A DNA stretch of 64,000 nucleotides from Anomaloglossus baeobatrachus (lineage: Eukaryota > Chordata > Amphibia > Anura > Aromobatidae): contig NC_134354.1 of NCBI RefSeq assembly GCF_048569485.1, positions 685,099,637-685,163,636 on the forward strand, given 5' to 3'. The notes below the pieces were generated by a model, which did not search any database, was not told the DNA's origin, and saw nothing but the letters and a program-made list of their open reading frames with translations. Position 1 is the stretch's first letter. Every line of letters starts with the position of its first letter. The translations under genes and the position numbers were made by a program. Shown one piece after another: positions 55,787 through 64,000 of the stretch.

Positions 55787-58095
55787 CGTATTTTTCGGAC
55801 TATAAGACGCACCCTGGTTTTAGAGGAGGAAAATGGGAAAATAAAACTTTAAGCAAAAAATGTGGTCATGACACACTGTTATAGGGCGAGGATCTGCTGC
55901 TGACACTGTTATGGGGGTAATGTCCCCAAATTCTCTACTAAGGTACCCCATCCTGGTAATGATCCTCCTGCCTTGTATATGATCCTGCTATAAACCCCCA
56001 TCCATCCTGTTCACATGCCCCCCCCCATCCGGCCTGTTCACATGCCCCCCCCCATCCGGCCTGTTCACATGCCCCCCCCCCATCCGGCCTGTTCACATGC
56101 CCCCCCCATCCGGCCTGTTCACATGCCCCCCCCCCATCCGGCCTGTTCACATGCCCCCCCCCCCCATCCGGCCTGTTCACATGCCCCCCCCCATCCGGCC
56201 TGTTCACATGCCCCCCCCCCATCCGGCCTGTTCACATGCCCCCCCCCATCCGGCCTGTTCACATGCCCCCCCCCATCCGGCCTGTTCACATGCCCCCCCC
56301 CATCCGGCCTGTTCACATGCCCCCCCCCATCCGGCCTGTTCACATGCCCCCCCCCATCCGGCCTGTTCACATGCCCCCCCCATCCAGCCTGTTCACATGC
56401 CCCCCCCCATCCAGCCTGTTCACATGCCCCCCCATCCAGCCTGTTCACATGCCCCCCCCATCCAGCCTGTTCACATGCCCCCCCCATCCAGCCTGTTCAC
56501 ATGCCCCCCCCATCCAGCCTGTTCACATGCCCCCCCCCATCCAGCCTGTTCACATGCCCCCCCCCATCCAGCCTGTTCACATGCCCCCCCCCATCCAGCC
56601 TGTTCACATGCCCCCCCCATCCAGCCTGTTCACATGCCCCCCCCCATCCAGCCTGTTCACATGCCCCCCCCCATCCAGCCTGTTCACATGCCCCCCCCAT
56701 CCAGCCTGTTCACATGCCCCCCCCATCCAGCCTGTTCACATGCCCCCCCCATCCAGCCTGTTCACATGCCCCCCCCATCCAGCCTGTTCACATGCCCCCC
56801 CCATCCAGCCTGTTCACATGCCCCCCCCATCCAGCCTGTTCACATGCCCCCCCATCCAGCCTGTTCACATGCCCCCCCATCCAGCCTGTTCACATGCCCC
56901 CCCCCATCCAGCCTGTTCACATGCCCCCCCCCATCCAGCCTGTTCACATGCCCCCCCCCATCCAGCCTGTTCACATGCCCCCCCCATCCAGCCTGTTCAC
57001 ATGCCCCCCCCCATCCAGCCTGTTCACATGCCCCCCCCCATCCAGCCTGTTCACATGCCCCCCCCCATCCAGCCTGTTCACATGCCCCCCCCCATCCAGC
57101 CTGTTCACATGCCCCCCCCCATCCAGCCTGTTCACATGCCCCCCCCCATCCAGCCTGTTCACATGCCCCCCCCATCCAGCCTGTTCACATGCCCCCCCCC
57201 ATCCAGCCTGTTCACATGCCCCCCCCCATCCAGCCTGTTCACATGCCCCCCCCCATCCAGCCTGTTCACATGCCCCCCCCCATCCAGCCTGTTCACATGC
57301 CCCCCCCCATCCAGCCTGTTCACATGCCCCCCCCCATCCAGCCTGTTCACATACCCCCCCCCCATCCAGCCTGTTCACATACCCCCCCCCATCCTGCCTG
57401 CTCATATACTCCCATCCTGCTATATGCCCCCATCGTGCTCATATACCATCCTGGTATATGGCCTGTATCCTATAGCACAGAGAAAAAAATAAACGTTTAT
57501 ACTCACCTTTTCCTCACTCCCTGCAGCCGATCATCTTCCTCTCTGCGCCACTGACCTGTGTGTGTGTGTGTGTGTGTGTGTGTAGCCGTTCCCCTGCTGC
57601 ATCGCGATGTCTTCCTGTCTGTGCCGATCAGCTGACCAGCACAGATCAGCTGACCGGCACAGACAGGAAGACATTGTGTGCAGCAGGGGGACGGCTCTAC
57701 ACATGGGGACGGGTGAGTGTACTGATTCACTGCACCCCGCGCTGGTAATGACGCGCGGGGGGCAGTGAATACAGCCGCACATGATCACTCCAGGCTGTAA
57801 TTGCCAGGGGTGATCATGCCGGCTCTTTACTATGCGCGCGTCCCCGCTCATCCTTCCGCCCACCTGTCAGTGCCGGCTTCAGCGCTGAGAGATGGGCGGG
57901 AGGATGGGCGTGCATATGTAATGAGCGGGCCCACGTGGTCACGAGCAGGCGCTGCTGCTGCCTGCTCGTGTCCCCGATGACCCGCAGCACCCTCATTCCC
58001 AGCCGCAGCCCTATAGTCAGACCATAAGACGCACCAACAACTTTCTCCCAACATTTGGGGGAAAAAAAGTGCGTCTTATGGTCCGAAAAATACGG
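55787..58095. mobile_element. TA-flanked DNA element expanded by an internal minisatellite
   Basis: The ends CCGTATTTTTCGGAC and its complement, each followed by an ATAAGACGCACC-type sequence, are flanked by TA at 55785-55786 and 58096-58097. It has no transposase. About 1.4 kb of its 2.3 kb is the C-rich minisatellite at 56006-57399. The remaining part (57420-58040) contains a (TG)n run at 57558-57583 and inverted 'tgtgccgatcagctgac' segments. Confidence 0.85.
56006..57399. repeat. C-rich minisatellite, about 50 units of 24-29 bp
   Basis: Each unit is CATCCRGCCTGTTCACATG plus a run of 7 to 11 C. The run length varies from unit to unit, which shifts the reading frame, yet no unit contains a stop in the + frames, so three overlapping open frames of over 400 codons appear; they are not genes. 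The first block of about 14 units has CCGG, all later ones CCAG from about 56386. Confidence 0.97.
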
Positions 58096-58188
58096 TACTT
58101 ATTTTATTATTTTGAAGAGGAACTGTCATTTGATACATTTTTTTCATAGGTTATCAGTAAATGGGAAAATACGAAACTTTGTAATTTA

Positions 58189-59764
58189 CTGGAGATCAAA
58201 ATTAGAGAACAACACACAATTTCCTAAATGTTAAGGTCGTTGTGTAGTCCTATGAGACTGTATCCTACCATGAGTAAGCTAGCAGTAGTTTAATCTTATT
58301 TTATAGATTGAATTCGAAATTATATAATAAAAATGTAAATGAGATAAAAAGAACACTGATCAAAATTAGAGAACCCTTTCAGATACCTACAAGTTATTGA
58401 TTTTAATCTGGCACCTGGTGCTAATTTCTTTAATTATCTGACAAACCCTATGTAACTGGCAGCCTAACTTTAAGCTTGCAGTGACTTTCCAAAAATGGTG
58501 TGATTGAAAGCTTCCAGCATCAGGTTGCCCAGATGAATGCCAAAGGGGTGACCCTATCAGCCATAGCAAGATAAATTGGTCATTCCAAGTCTGTGATTTC
58601 GACAATATTGCATCTTTGCAACATCACTTTTTCAAGTCCCCCAAAAAGGCTGGTCACCCTCAAAAGACAAATGCAAGAGAGGACAGGATAATGCAGAAAC
58701 TTTTCATGGGTAATCGTTTCAACACTGCAGCTGGAATTGCTCTCCAGTTCAGCACTGAACAGGGTAATGATCTGTCCCGTCATACAGTGTCCTGACGTTT
58801 AAGAGCATTTGGACTGAAAGCCCACTCTGCAGTGACCAAACCTCTCATTAGCAGAAAGAATCAAAAGGCTAGACTCACCTTGTCACCTTTGGTGAGGAGC
58901 ATGTTGTGTGGACAGAGGAGAAGGGGTCCACAGTTCATTAGTGATGAAAGCAGGTTTAATTTATTTGGGTCTGATGGGAAACATTATGTTCATCAACAAA
59001 CTGGCGAAAGACTGAACCCAAAGTGTGTTAAGAAGTCAGTGAATGGTGGTGGAAGAAGTGTCATGGTTTGGGGACTGTTTTCTGCAGCAGGAGTTGGACT
59101 TCTCATACAGCTACATGGCAGAGTGAATGCAAGTGTGTATCAGAACCTTCTTCAACAACACGTGGTTCCTTACTTGCGTTCATCACTCAATCAGCCAGCA
59201 ATTTTCATGCAGGACAATGACCCCTGTCACACAGCAAAACGGGTAAAGCAGTTCCTTGAAACAGAAAACATTGAAACAATGAAATGGCCAGCCCAGAGTC
59301 CTGATCTAAACCCAATAGAAAACCTCTGGAAAATCCTTGGTGACAAAATTATGGCCAAAAAACCCACAACCGTCAAAGAACTGTGGAAGAGACTAGAAGA
59401 AGAGTGGACCAAAATCACACCAGAGCAGTGTGAGAGACTAGTGATGTCCTGTGGCCGCAGATGTGCTGAAGTCAATCACAGCAACGGCCTGTACACATCC
59501 TACTGATTGGTGACTGTTATCTGCAGAAACTTTACTTATAATCTTTCTCTGTGCTACAGTCATTGTTGTTCTCTAATTATGATCATCATGTTTTGGGCAA
59601 AATAAAGGTTTTATGTTGATAAACTTTGGATCTTTTGTAAAACACTGTTCTAGTGGCATGGTGCACCCCTTACAAAAAACCTTCAAATCTTGATTAATGT
59701 AGATTACATTATTTCTGAAAAACGCAAGTGATTATACATTGTTCTCTAATTTTCATCTCCAGTG
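58189..59764 (+). mobile_element. Tc1-like transposon, full size
   Basis: Ends CTGGAGATCAAAATTAGAG and the complement of CTCTAATTTTCATCTCCAGTG are flanked by TA at 58187-58188 and 59765-59766; the left end lacks two bases found at the right end. The transposase is on the + strand and damaged. This is a third Tc1 lineage, different from those at 4870 and 36207. Confidence 0.92.
58533..59506 (+). pseudogene. Tc1 transposase, several disruptions
   Basis: The N-terminal part starts MNAKGVTLSAIAR and has stops near 58575 and 58795. From 58832 a 224-codon frame continues to a natural stop at 59504-59506. It has the catalytic FISDESRFNLFG, QDNDPCHTAKR and DLNPIENLW motifs of a DD34E enzyme. A stretch before the first aspartate (about 58875-58945) reads out of frame between two compensating shifts. 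The C-terminus (CAEVNHSNGLYTSY) is intact. Confidence 0.9.
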
Positions 59765-60435
59765 TATATCTTATTGGAGTAATCTGCTTCTTTCTCCTCA
59801 TGAAGTAGGAGGATAGGAGTAGTAGTCTGCGCTGCTGATGTTAAAATCAAGAAATCCAGAAGACATTGCTCAGGATTAACCTTGCGGTTTCTTCTCTACT
59901 CTCAACATGTTTCAAAGTTGGACAAATTTGTTCATCAGGAGAGCCACAATAAACGGAGTACTGTGCTTGATGCTCCCCTGTCTCTTTTTCGCCACATGGA
60001 CCTTTATTCTTGAAATTCTCAGTATTTGGCTACAAGTTGTTTTCAACAAAAACAGATTTTCCCATTCCAGAAATAGTATATGGCAGCTGGTGGTCCTGAA
60101 TTTCTATGTGTAACTATAAGACCGTGTTCATACCATGCATTTGTGATGTGCTTTATTTTGTTTGGGGTTTTTTGTCTTTTTTTGTTGAATCCCAGCATTT
60201 TTACTACAATATCAGGAAATCATAGCAAAAAAAAAGGCACTGTGTGTTCGTTCACAGCTTGTCATTTTTGGAGGCCTTGCAGCATAGAATTTTAATAGCA
60301 CCAACTGATATTTCTATTCTCAGTAATGGGAAAATCTGTCTTTGTTGAATTCAGGTTTTACAGATTTTAACCCTGAATTGAGAAAGAAAGATCCGTCCAG
60401 ATTTCTCTGATGAGATATATTACAAAGTTGCTTAA

Positions 60436-61144
60436 AGGGAATTTGACTACAGATTTGGCCCCTATAAGCTGCGGCCGCCACCACTGAGCCCTTATATACA
60501 GCGTTCCAGAATACTGTATATGAGTGCCCAGGCCGTGCTGTAACGTAAAATAGAGCTTTTATTATACTCACCTAGGGGGCGATCCAGTCGATGGGCATCA
60601 CTGCTCTCCAATCCGATGGGCGTCTCTGCTCTCCAGTCCAGCACCTCTGCTCTTCTTTGATCGCCATCCTCCGTTTACCCAGCCCAGTGTGGATGCCGTG
60701 TCGTACGTCATCCACAACGGCTGGCATTGCGGTCCTGCACAGGTGCACTTTGATCTGCCCTGCTGAGGACAGATCAAAGTATTGTGATGCACAGGTGCGA
60801 GGAAAGGTGATAGGCCGCCCGCGCATGCGCACTACAATACTTTGATTTGGCCTCAGCCGGGCAGATCAAAGTACGCCTGCGGAGGGTCGCAATGCCAGCT
60901 TTTGAGGATGACGTAGGACACGTCATACACACTGGGCTTCGTAGAAGGAGGGCAGCGATCGCAACAGTGAGGAGGCGCCGGACCAGAGAGCAGAGACACC
61001 CATCGAACCGGACCGCCCCCTAGTTGAGTATAATAAGAGGTTTTTTACGTTCTACAGAGCAGCCAGTATTCTGTGGAACTGTATATAAGGGCTCGCTGGT
61101 GGTGGCCTCAGCTCATAAGTGACAAACCTGGTGACACATTCCCT
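60436..61144. mobile_element. TTAA fold-back element, family F1
   Basis: AGGGAATTTGACTACAG and the complement of GTGACACATTCCCT are flanked by TTAA at 60432-60435 and 61145-61148. It carries the F1 motifs 'ctataagctgcggccgcc' and 'gcccttatatacag'. The uninterrupted target is present in the window at 2550-2553. Confidence 0.92.
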
Positions 61145-61195
61145 TTAATTTCATATGTGCTATTGATTCATAAAAAAAATTAAAACGACGGTTAC

Positions 61196-61892
61196 TCCAT
61201 AAACCGTACTAAATAGTTATTTTTTTATTGTGACCAGTCAGACAACCCCTGCTATGTATGAGTTCCAACAAAAATAGCTACAAAAAACTACAGAAGAGAC
61301 AAAACACGAGATTGTGGACATTTACAAGAAGATACAATTTCCATTAATCCCATTACTTTGCTTTTCCTGGAAGTTTCCCGGATGTGGTGTGATATTGATT
61401 GCATCAGCTCTGCTGCTTCGCTCTCCGCCGCTGTGTGGTGGGAGAGGCTTACTCTTTGGCAGCAGGTGATTTCAGCTCCGCTGTTGCCATATGCTGTGCT
61501 GTTGGCATCTTCTGCTTCAGAACCTGGTGCTCACAGGGAAGAGCCTGGGTAGCAATAAGACGAGGCGGATGGCTTGTTACAAGTCCTAATGTATGTCTAG
61601 AAGGTGCAGTGAGGCAAGGGGCACGAGCAGACTGTTTTATTGCACTAATAAAGTAGCCCATCTAGCCTCATTGCTTATGTAAACCGTTCTCTCCTAATTA
61701 AAGGGAAAAGGATTACTGTTTTGTAATTCTGTCTGCCAATAGGGCTATGTTTATGTATCCACAACTTCTTTGGCTACAAACCTTTCATCCTCTTGAACAT
61801 ACACGTACCACTGGCCAGTGTCATGTCACTTCTGAAGCAACATAGTAACCATAATTGAATTATTGATGTGTCCTTCAAGGAGCCCCCATTAA
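61196..61892. other. Unassigned sequence
   Basis: No repeat structure or recognised coding motif. Two overlapping + strand frames of 64 and 85 codons near 61358-61656 match nothing known to me. Confidence 0.4.
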
Positions 61893-62026
61893 ATCGAATC
61901 TGTCAGCAGGTTTTTACTATGTAATCTGAACACAGCATGCTGCAAGGGTTAACACAGAGAATTCAAGGATGCCTGGCTTGTGAAAGTCTTTTTTGTTATG
62001 TTTGTTTAAGCAGCAGGACACTTATC

Positions 62027-62262
62027 ATGGTAGCTCAGTGGTTAGCACGGCAGTCTTGCCAGTATTGGGGTCCTGGGTTCAAAGGAGTTCAAGGAGTGTT
62101 TCTGCCAATGTTTGCGTGGGTTTCCTCCGGGTTCTCCGGATTCCTCCCACACTCCAAAAACATACTGATAGGGAATTTAGATTGTGAGCCCCCATGGGGA
62201 CAGTGTTGCCAATGTATATAAAGCGCTATGGAATTAATGGCGCTATATAAATGAATAAATAT
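62027..62262 (+). repeat. tRNA-derived SINE
   Basis: It begins ATGGTAGCTCAGTGGTTAGC (A box), followed by a B-box-like GGGTTCAAAGG, 'gtgggtttcctccgggtt' and the 3' end 'agcgctatggaattaatgg' with an ATT tail. It is the + strand counterpart of 23283-23544. Two short frames across it are artefacts. Confidence 0.88.
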
Positions 62263-62273
62263 TATTATTATTA

Positions 62274-62279
<6 letters not shown>

Positions 62280-62305
<26 letters not shown>

Positions 62306-62475
62306 AGCGCCATTTATTCCATGGCACTTTACAAGTGAGAGAGGATATATGTACAACAATCATTAACAATACAAGACAGACTGGTATAGGAGCAGAGAGG
62401 ACCCTGCCCGCGAGGGCTCACAGTCTACAGGGAATGGGTGATGGTACAATAGGTGAGGACAGAGCTTATTATTAT
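62280..62475 (-). repeat. S2 retroposon, third copy
   Basis: The minus strand reads 'tagactgtgagccctcgcgg' and 'taaagtgccatggaataaat' with an ataata tail, as in the copies at 9869 and 25488. Its tail meets the tail of the SINE at 62027-62262, so the two are tail to tail. Confidence 0.8.
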
Positions 62476-62792
62476 CATTATCATTGCTGGACTACAATGT
62501 CATGCGCACTGCAGTTCTGGACACCCCCTTAATTGATTGACACCTCACTGTCAATGTACAATCTCTATAGAGATCTTGGTGTGTGCAGGAATATCTATCT
62601 TAGCTCTGCTAAATGGCTAAATCTAAAAATTCTGACTGTGTCAGTACGGCTGCACCCAGTAATCTAAGTGATACATCATTGGATTCATGATCTCTTTCCC
62701 TGCATCATGCTGCTCTCAGATGAGGTAGCAAAAACCTGCTGACAGATTTCCTTTATTTGCACACATGATGCAGCATTATACTCTTAACTTAA

Positions 62793-63757
62793 AGGGATTG
62801 TCCAGATGGAATAAGTTATTACAGGATAGGTAGTGACTTGTAAATTGGTAGTGGTCTGACTTCTGGGATCCCCACTCATCAACAGAATAGAGCAATTTAA
62901 TCCATGTTACAATTAAGCAGCAGAGCACTTGCTTGACCACCAGCCAATTCATTCTGTATGGGACCATGTGGGCGCCATGCTCTTCTTTTTACAGCACTTT
63001 CATGGAGAATGAATGGAGCATTGCTTGGGCACGTGCCTTGCTTCTCCATTTTAGGCCCCCTTCACACGCACGTGTCTCCGGTACGTGTTAGGTCCGTGCC
63101 CGCATGTACCGGAGACACGGGCACACGTAAACCCATTAAAATCAATGGGTTTATGTGCACACACGTGTGCAGCCATTGGCCCGTGCCTCCGTGTGGATGC
63201 ATGTCCATTTTTCTCCGGCAGCACGGGTGTCACACGGCCCACACACGTACCACATGGATGTAGTGTGGATGCGATCCCGTGTGACACGCGCCGGAGAAAA
63301 CTCACGTGTCAGAGAAAAAAATATCAAAACTTTACTCGCCTTCTCCTGCCCTCCTGTCTCTGCCGCTGCTGTCACTTGCTGCCGACCGCCGCTCATTATG
63401 CTCATTTAATATTCACTTCACTGCGGCGGAAGCGGCAGCAGCGGGGAGTCGGCAGCAGCGGGGAGTCGGCAGGGCTGGAGACCGAAGATCAGCACCACGG
63501 ACAGCGACGCCAGGGACAGGTGAGTTGAAAGTTCTCGTTCTCCGTGTGTTAACACTTAGTGCCATAAACACGGCACACAGAGGGGAAAACGCACCTTTGA
63601 CACGTCCGTGAAAATCACGCACGTGTTTCACGGACGTGTGAAGGGGGCCTAAATGGGAGTTAAAAGTTGCCCAATTTTGGCGATTGGCTGGTGTCCTATG
63701 GTTGGACCCCCACCAATTTGTAGATAGGTGATAGCTTTTTCCAGTCAGATAAGCCCT
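62793..63757. mobile_element. TTAA fold-back element with nested MITE
   Basis: AGGGATTGTCCAGATGG follows TTAA (62789-62792); the right end 'cagtcagataagccct' precedes TTAG. Arms are interrupted by the TA-flanked MITE at 63054-63649. The outer element is imperfectly paired and old. Confidence 0.65.
63054..63649. mobile_element. TA-flanked MITE, CTTCACACG ends, nested
   Basis: GGCCCCCTTCACACGCACG and the complement of CGTGTGAAGGGGGCC are flanked by TA at 63052-63053 and 63650-63651. Arms contain 'cacgtgtc' and 'cacgggcacacg' motifs. Same group as 38870 and 41730. Non-coding. Confidence 0.9.
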
Positions 63758-63759
63758 TT

Positions 63760-64000
63760 AGCCTTCCATGAAGTGCATCACAATCGCGTACCCTGGGGCA
63801 GATTTTTTTAATACTGTTTTAAGTTTAACTTAAAACTTGACAGGACGCCAAATATATCACAGATCCACACACTGCATAAAAAGGGTCTATAATACATTTG
63901 GTGCAAGATATGTATACAGTTTGATACAGAATTCTGGCAGATTTTGCTTAGATATGTCCCACTATCTGGATCGGTTCTGGATTAGAATATGATTGGGATT
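63760..64000. other. Unassigned sequence
   Basis: Short stretch to the end of the window. No feature is recognised. Confidence 0.4.

Larger units (their letters stand above)
58119..61195. mobile_element. Fold-back element with nested Tc1 and F1 insertions
   Basis: The parts at 58119-58186, 59767-60431 and 61149-61195 align in order with the element at 2149-2603 ('cagtaatgggaaaatctgtc', 'gatttctctgatgagata', 'ggttact'). A Tc1 copy (58189-59764) and an F1 element (60436-61144) interrupt it. The left end is poorly preserved. Confidence 0.6.
61893..62753. mobile_element. TTAA fold-back element with two SINE-type insertions
   Basis: GAATCTGTCAGCAGGTTTTT near the left and the complement of AAAAACCTGCTGACAGATTT at the right form the ends; TTAA at 61889-61892 is matched by TTAT on the right. 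Inside lie a SINE (62027-62262) and an S2 retroposon (62280-62475). Confidence 0.75.

Noticed and set aside
56015-57554. Three overlapping + strand open frames of 418-486 codons and several minus-strand frames
   Set aside because: All are readings of the C-rich minisatellite in different frames. The products are monotonous Pro/His/Cys repeats, and the unit length varies without regard to frame.

Overview
The window looks like intergenic and intronic DNA from a large-genome anuran amphibian (probably a neobatrachian frog). The one host protein-coding gene I can support is SMUG1, on the + strand with two coding exons (47781-48044 and 52768-53295). Its protein, 263 residues as read, keeps the catalytic uracil-DNA glycosylase motifs. 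The frog assignment rests on the SMUG1 sequence, which is close to the Xenopus protein as I remember it, and on the repeats: Tc1-like transposons, a Neptune-type Penelope element, very many TTAA- and TTA-flanked fold-back elements, and tRNA-derived SINEs ending in an 'agcgctat' type tail. In mammals SMUG1 lies between the HOXC cluster and CBX5; I see no homeobox or chromodomain exon here.

Layout. 0-10.5 kb: a deleted Tc1 copy, several fold-back elements, a nearly intact Tc1 copy (4870-6465) and a fold-back element carrying two later insertions. 11.3-14.4 kb: a Penelope-like retroelement in a tetranucleotide microsatellite, with a long open RT plus GIY-YIG frame, a hammerhead-like motif at its 3' end and a 121-bp triplication at its 5' end. 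14.4-18.9 kb: a stretch with almost no recognisable repeats. 18.9-24.8 kb: a purine tract and three minisatellites, one invaded by a SINE and a fold-back element. 25-33 kb: scattered repeats and unassigned sequence, including a LINE RT fragment split by a 166-bp element. 33.7-34.7 kb: a minisatellite followed by a CpG-rich promoter-like block. 35.4-47.2 kb: dense nesting of transposons. 47.2-53.8 kb: SMUG1, whose 4.7-kb intron is filled with repeats. 55.8-58.1 kb: a TA-flanked element swollen by a C-rich minisatellite. 58.1-64 kb: a third full-size Tc1 copy and more nested fold-back elements.

The genes do not form a pathway. SMUG1 acts alone in base-excision repair, and everything else coding-like belongs to mobile elements. 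The most informative structure is insertion history: at several places an inserted element is bounded by a duplicated TTA, TAA, TTAA or TA, and removing it restores a sequence seen intact elsewhere in the same window. Most long open frames in the minisatellites, the purine tract and the SINEs are products of base composition and are not listed as genes.
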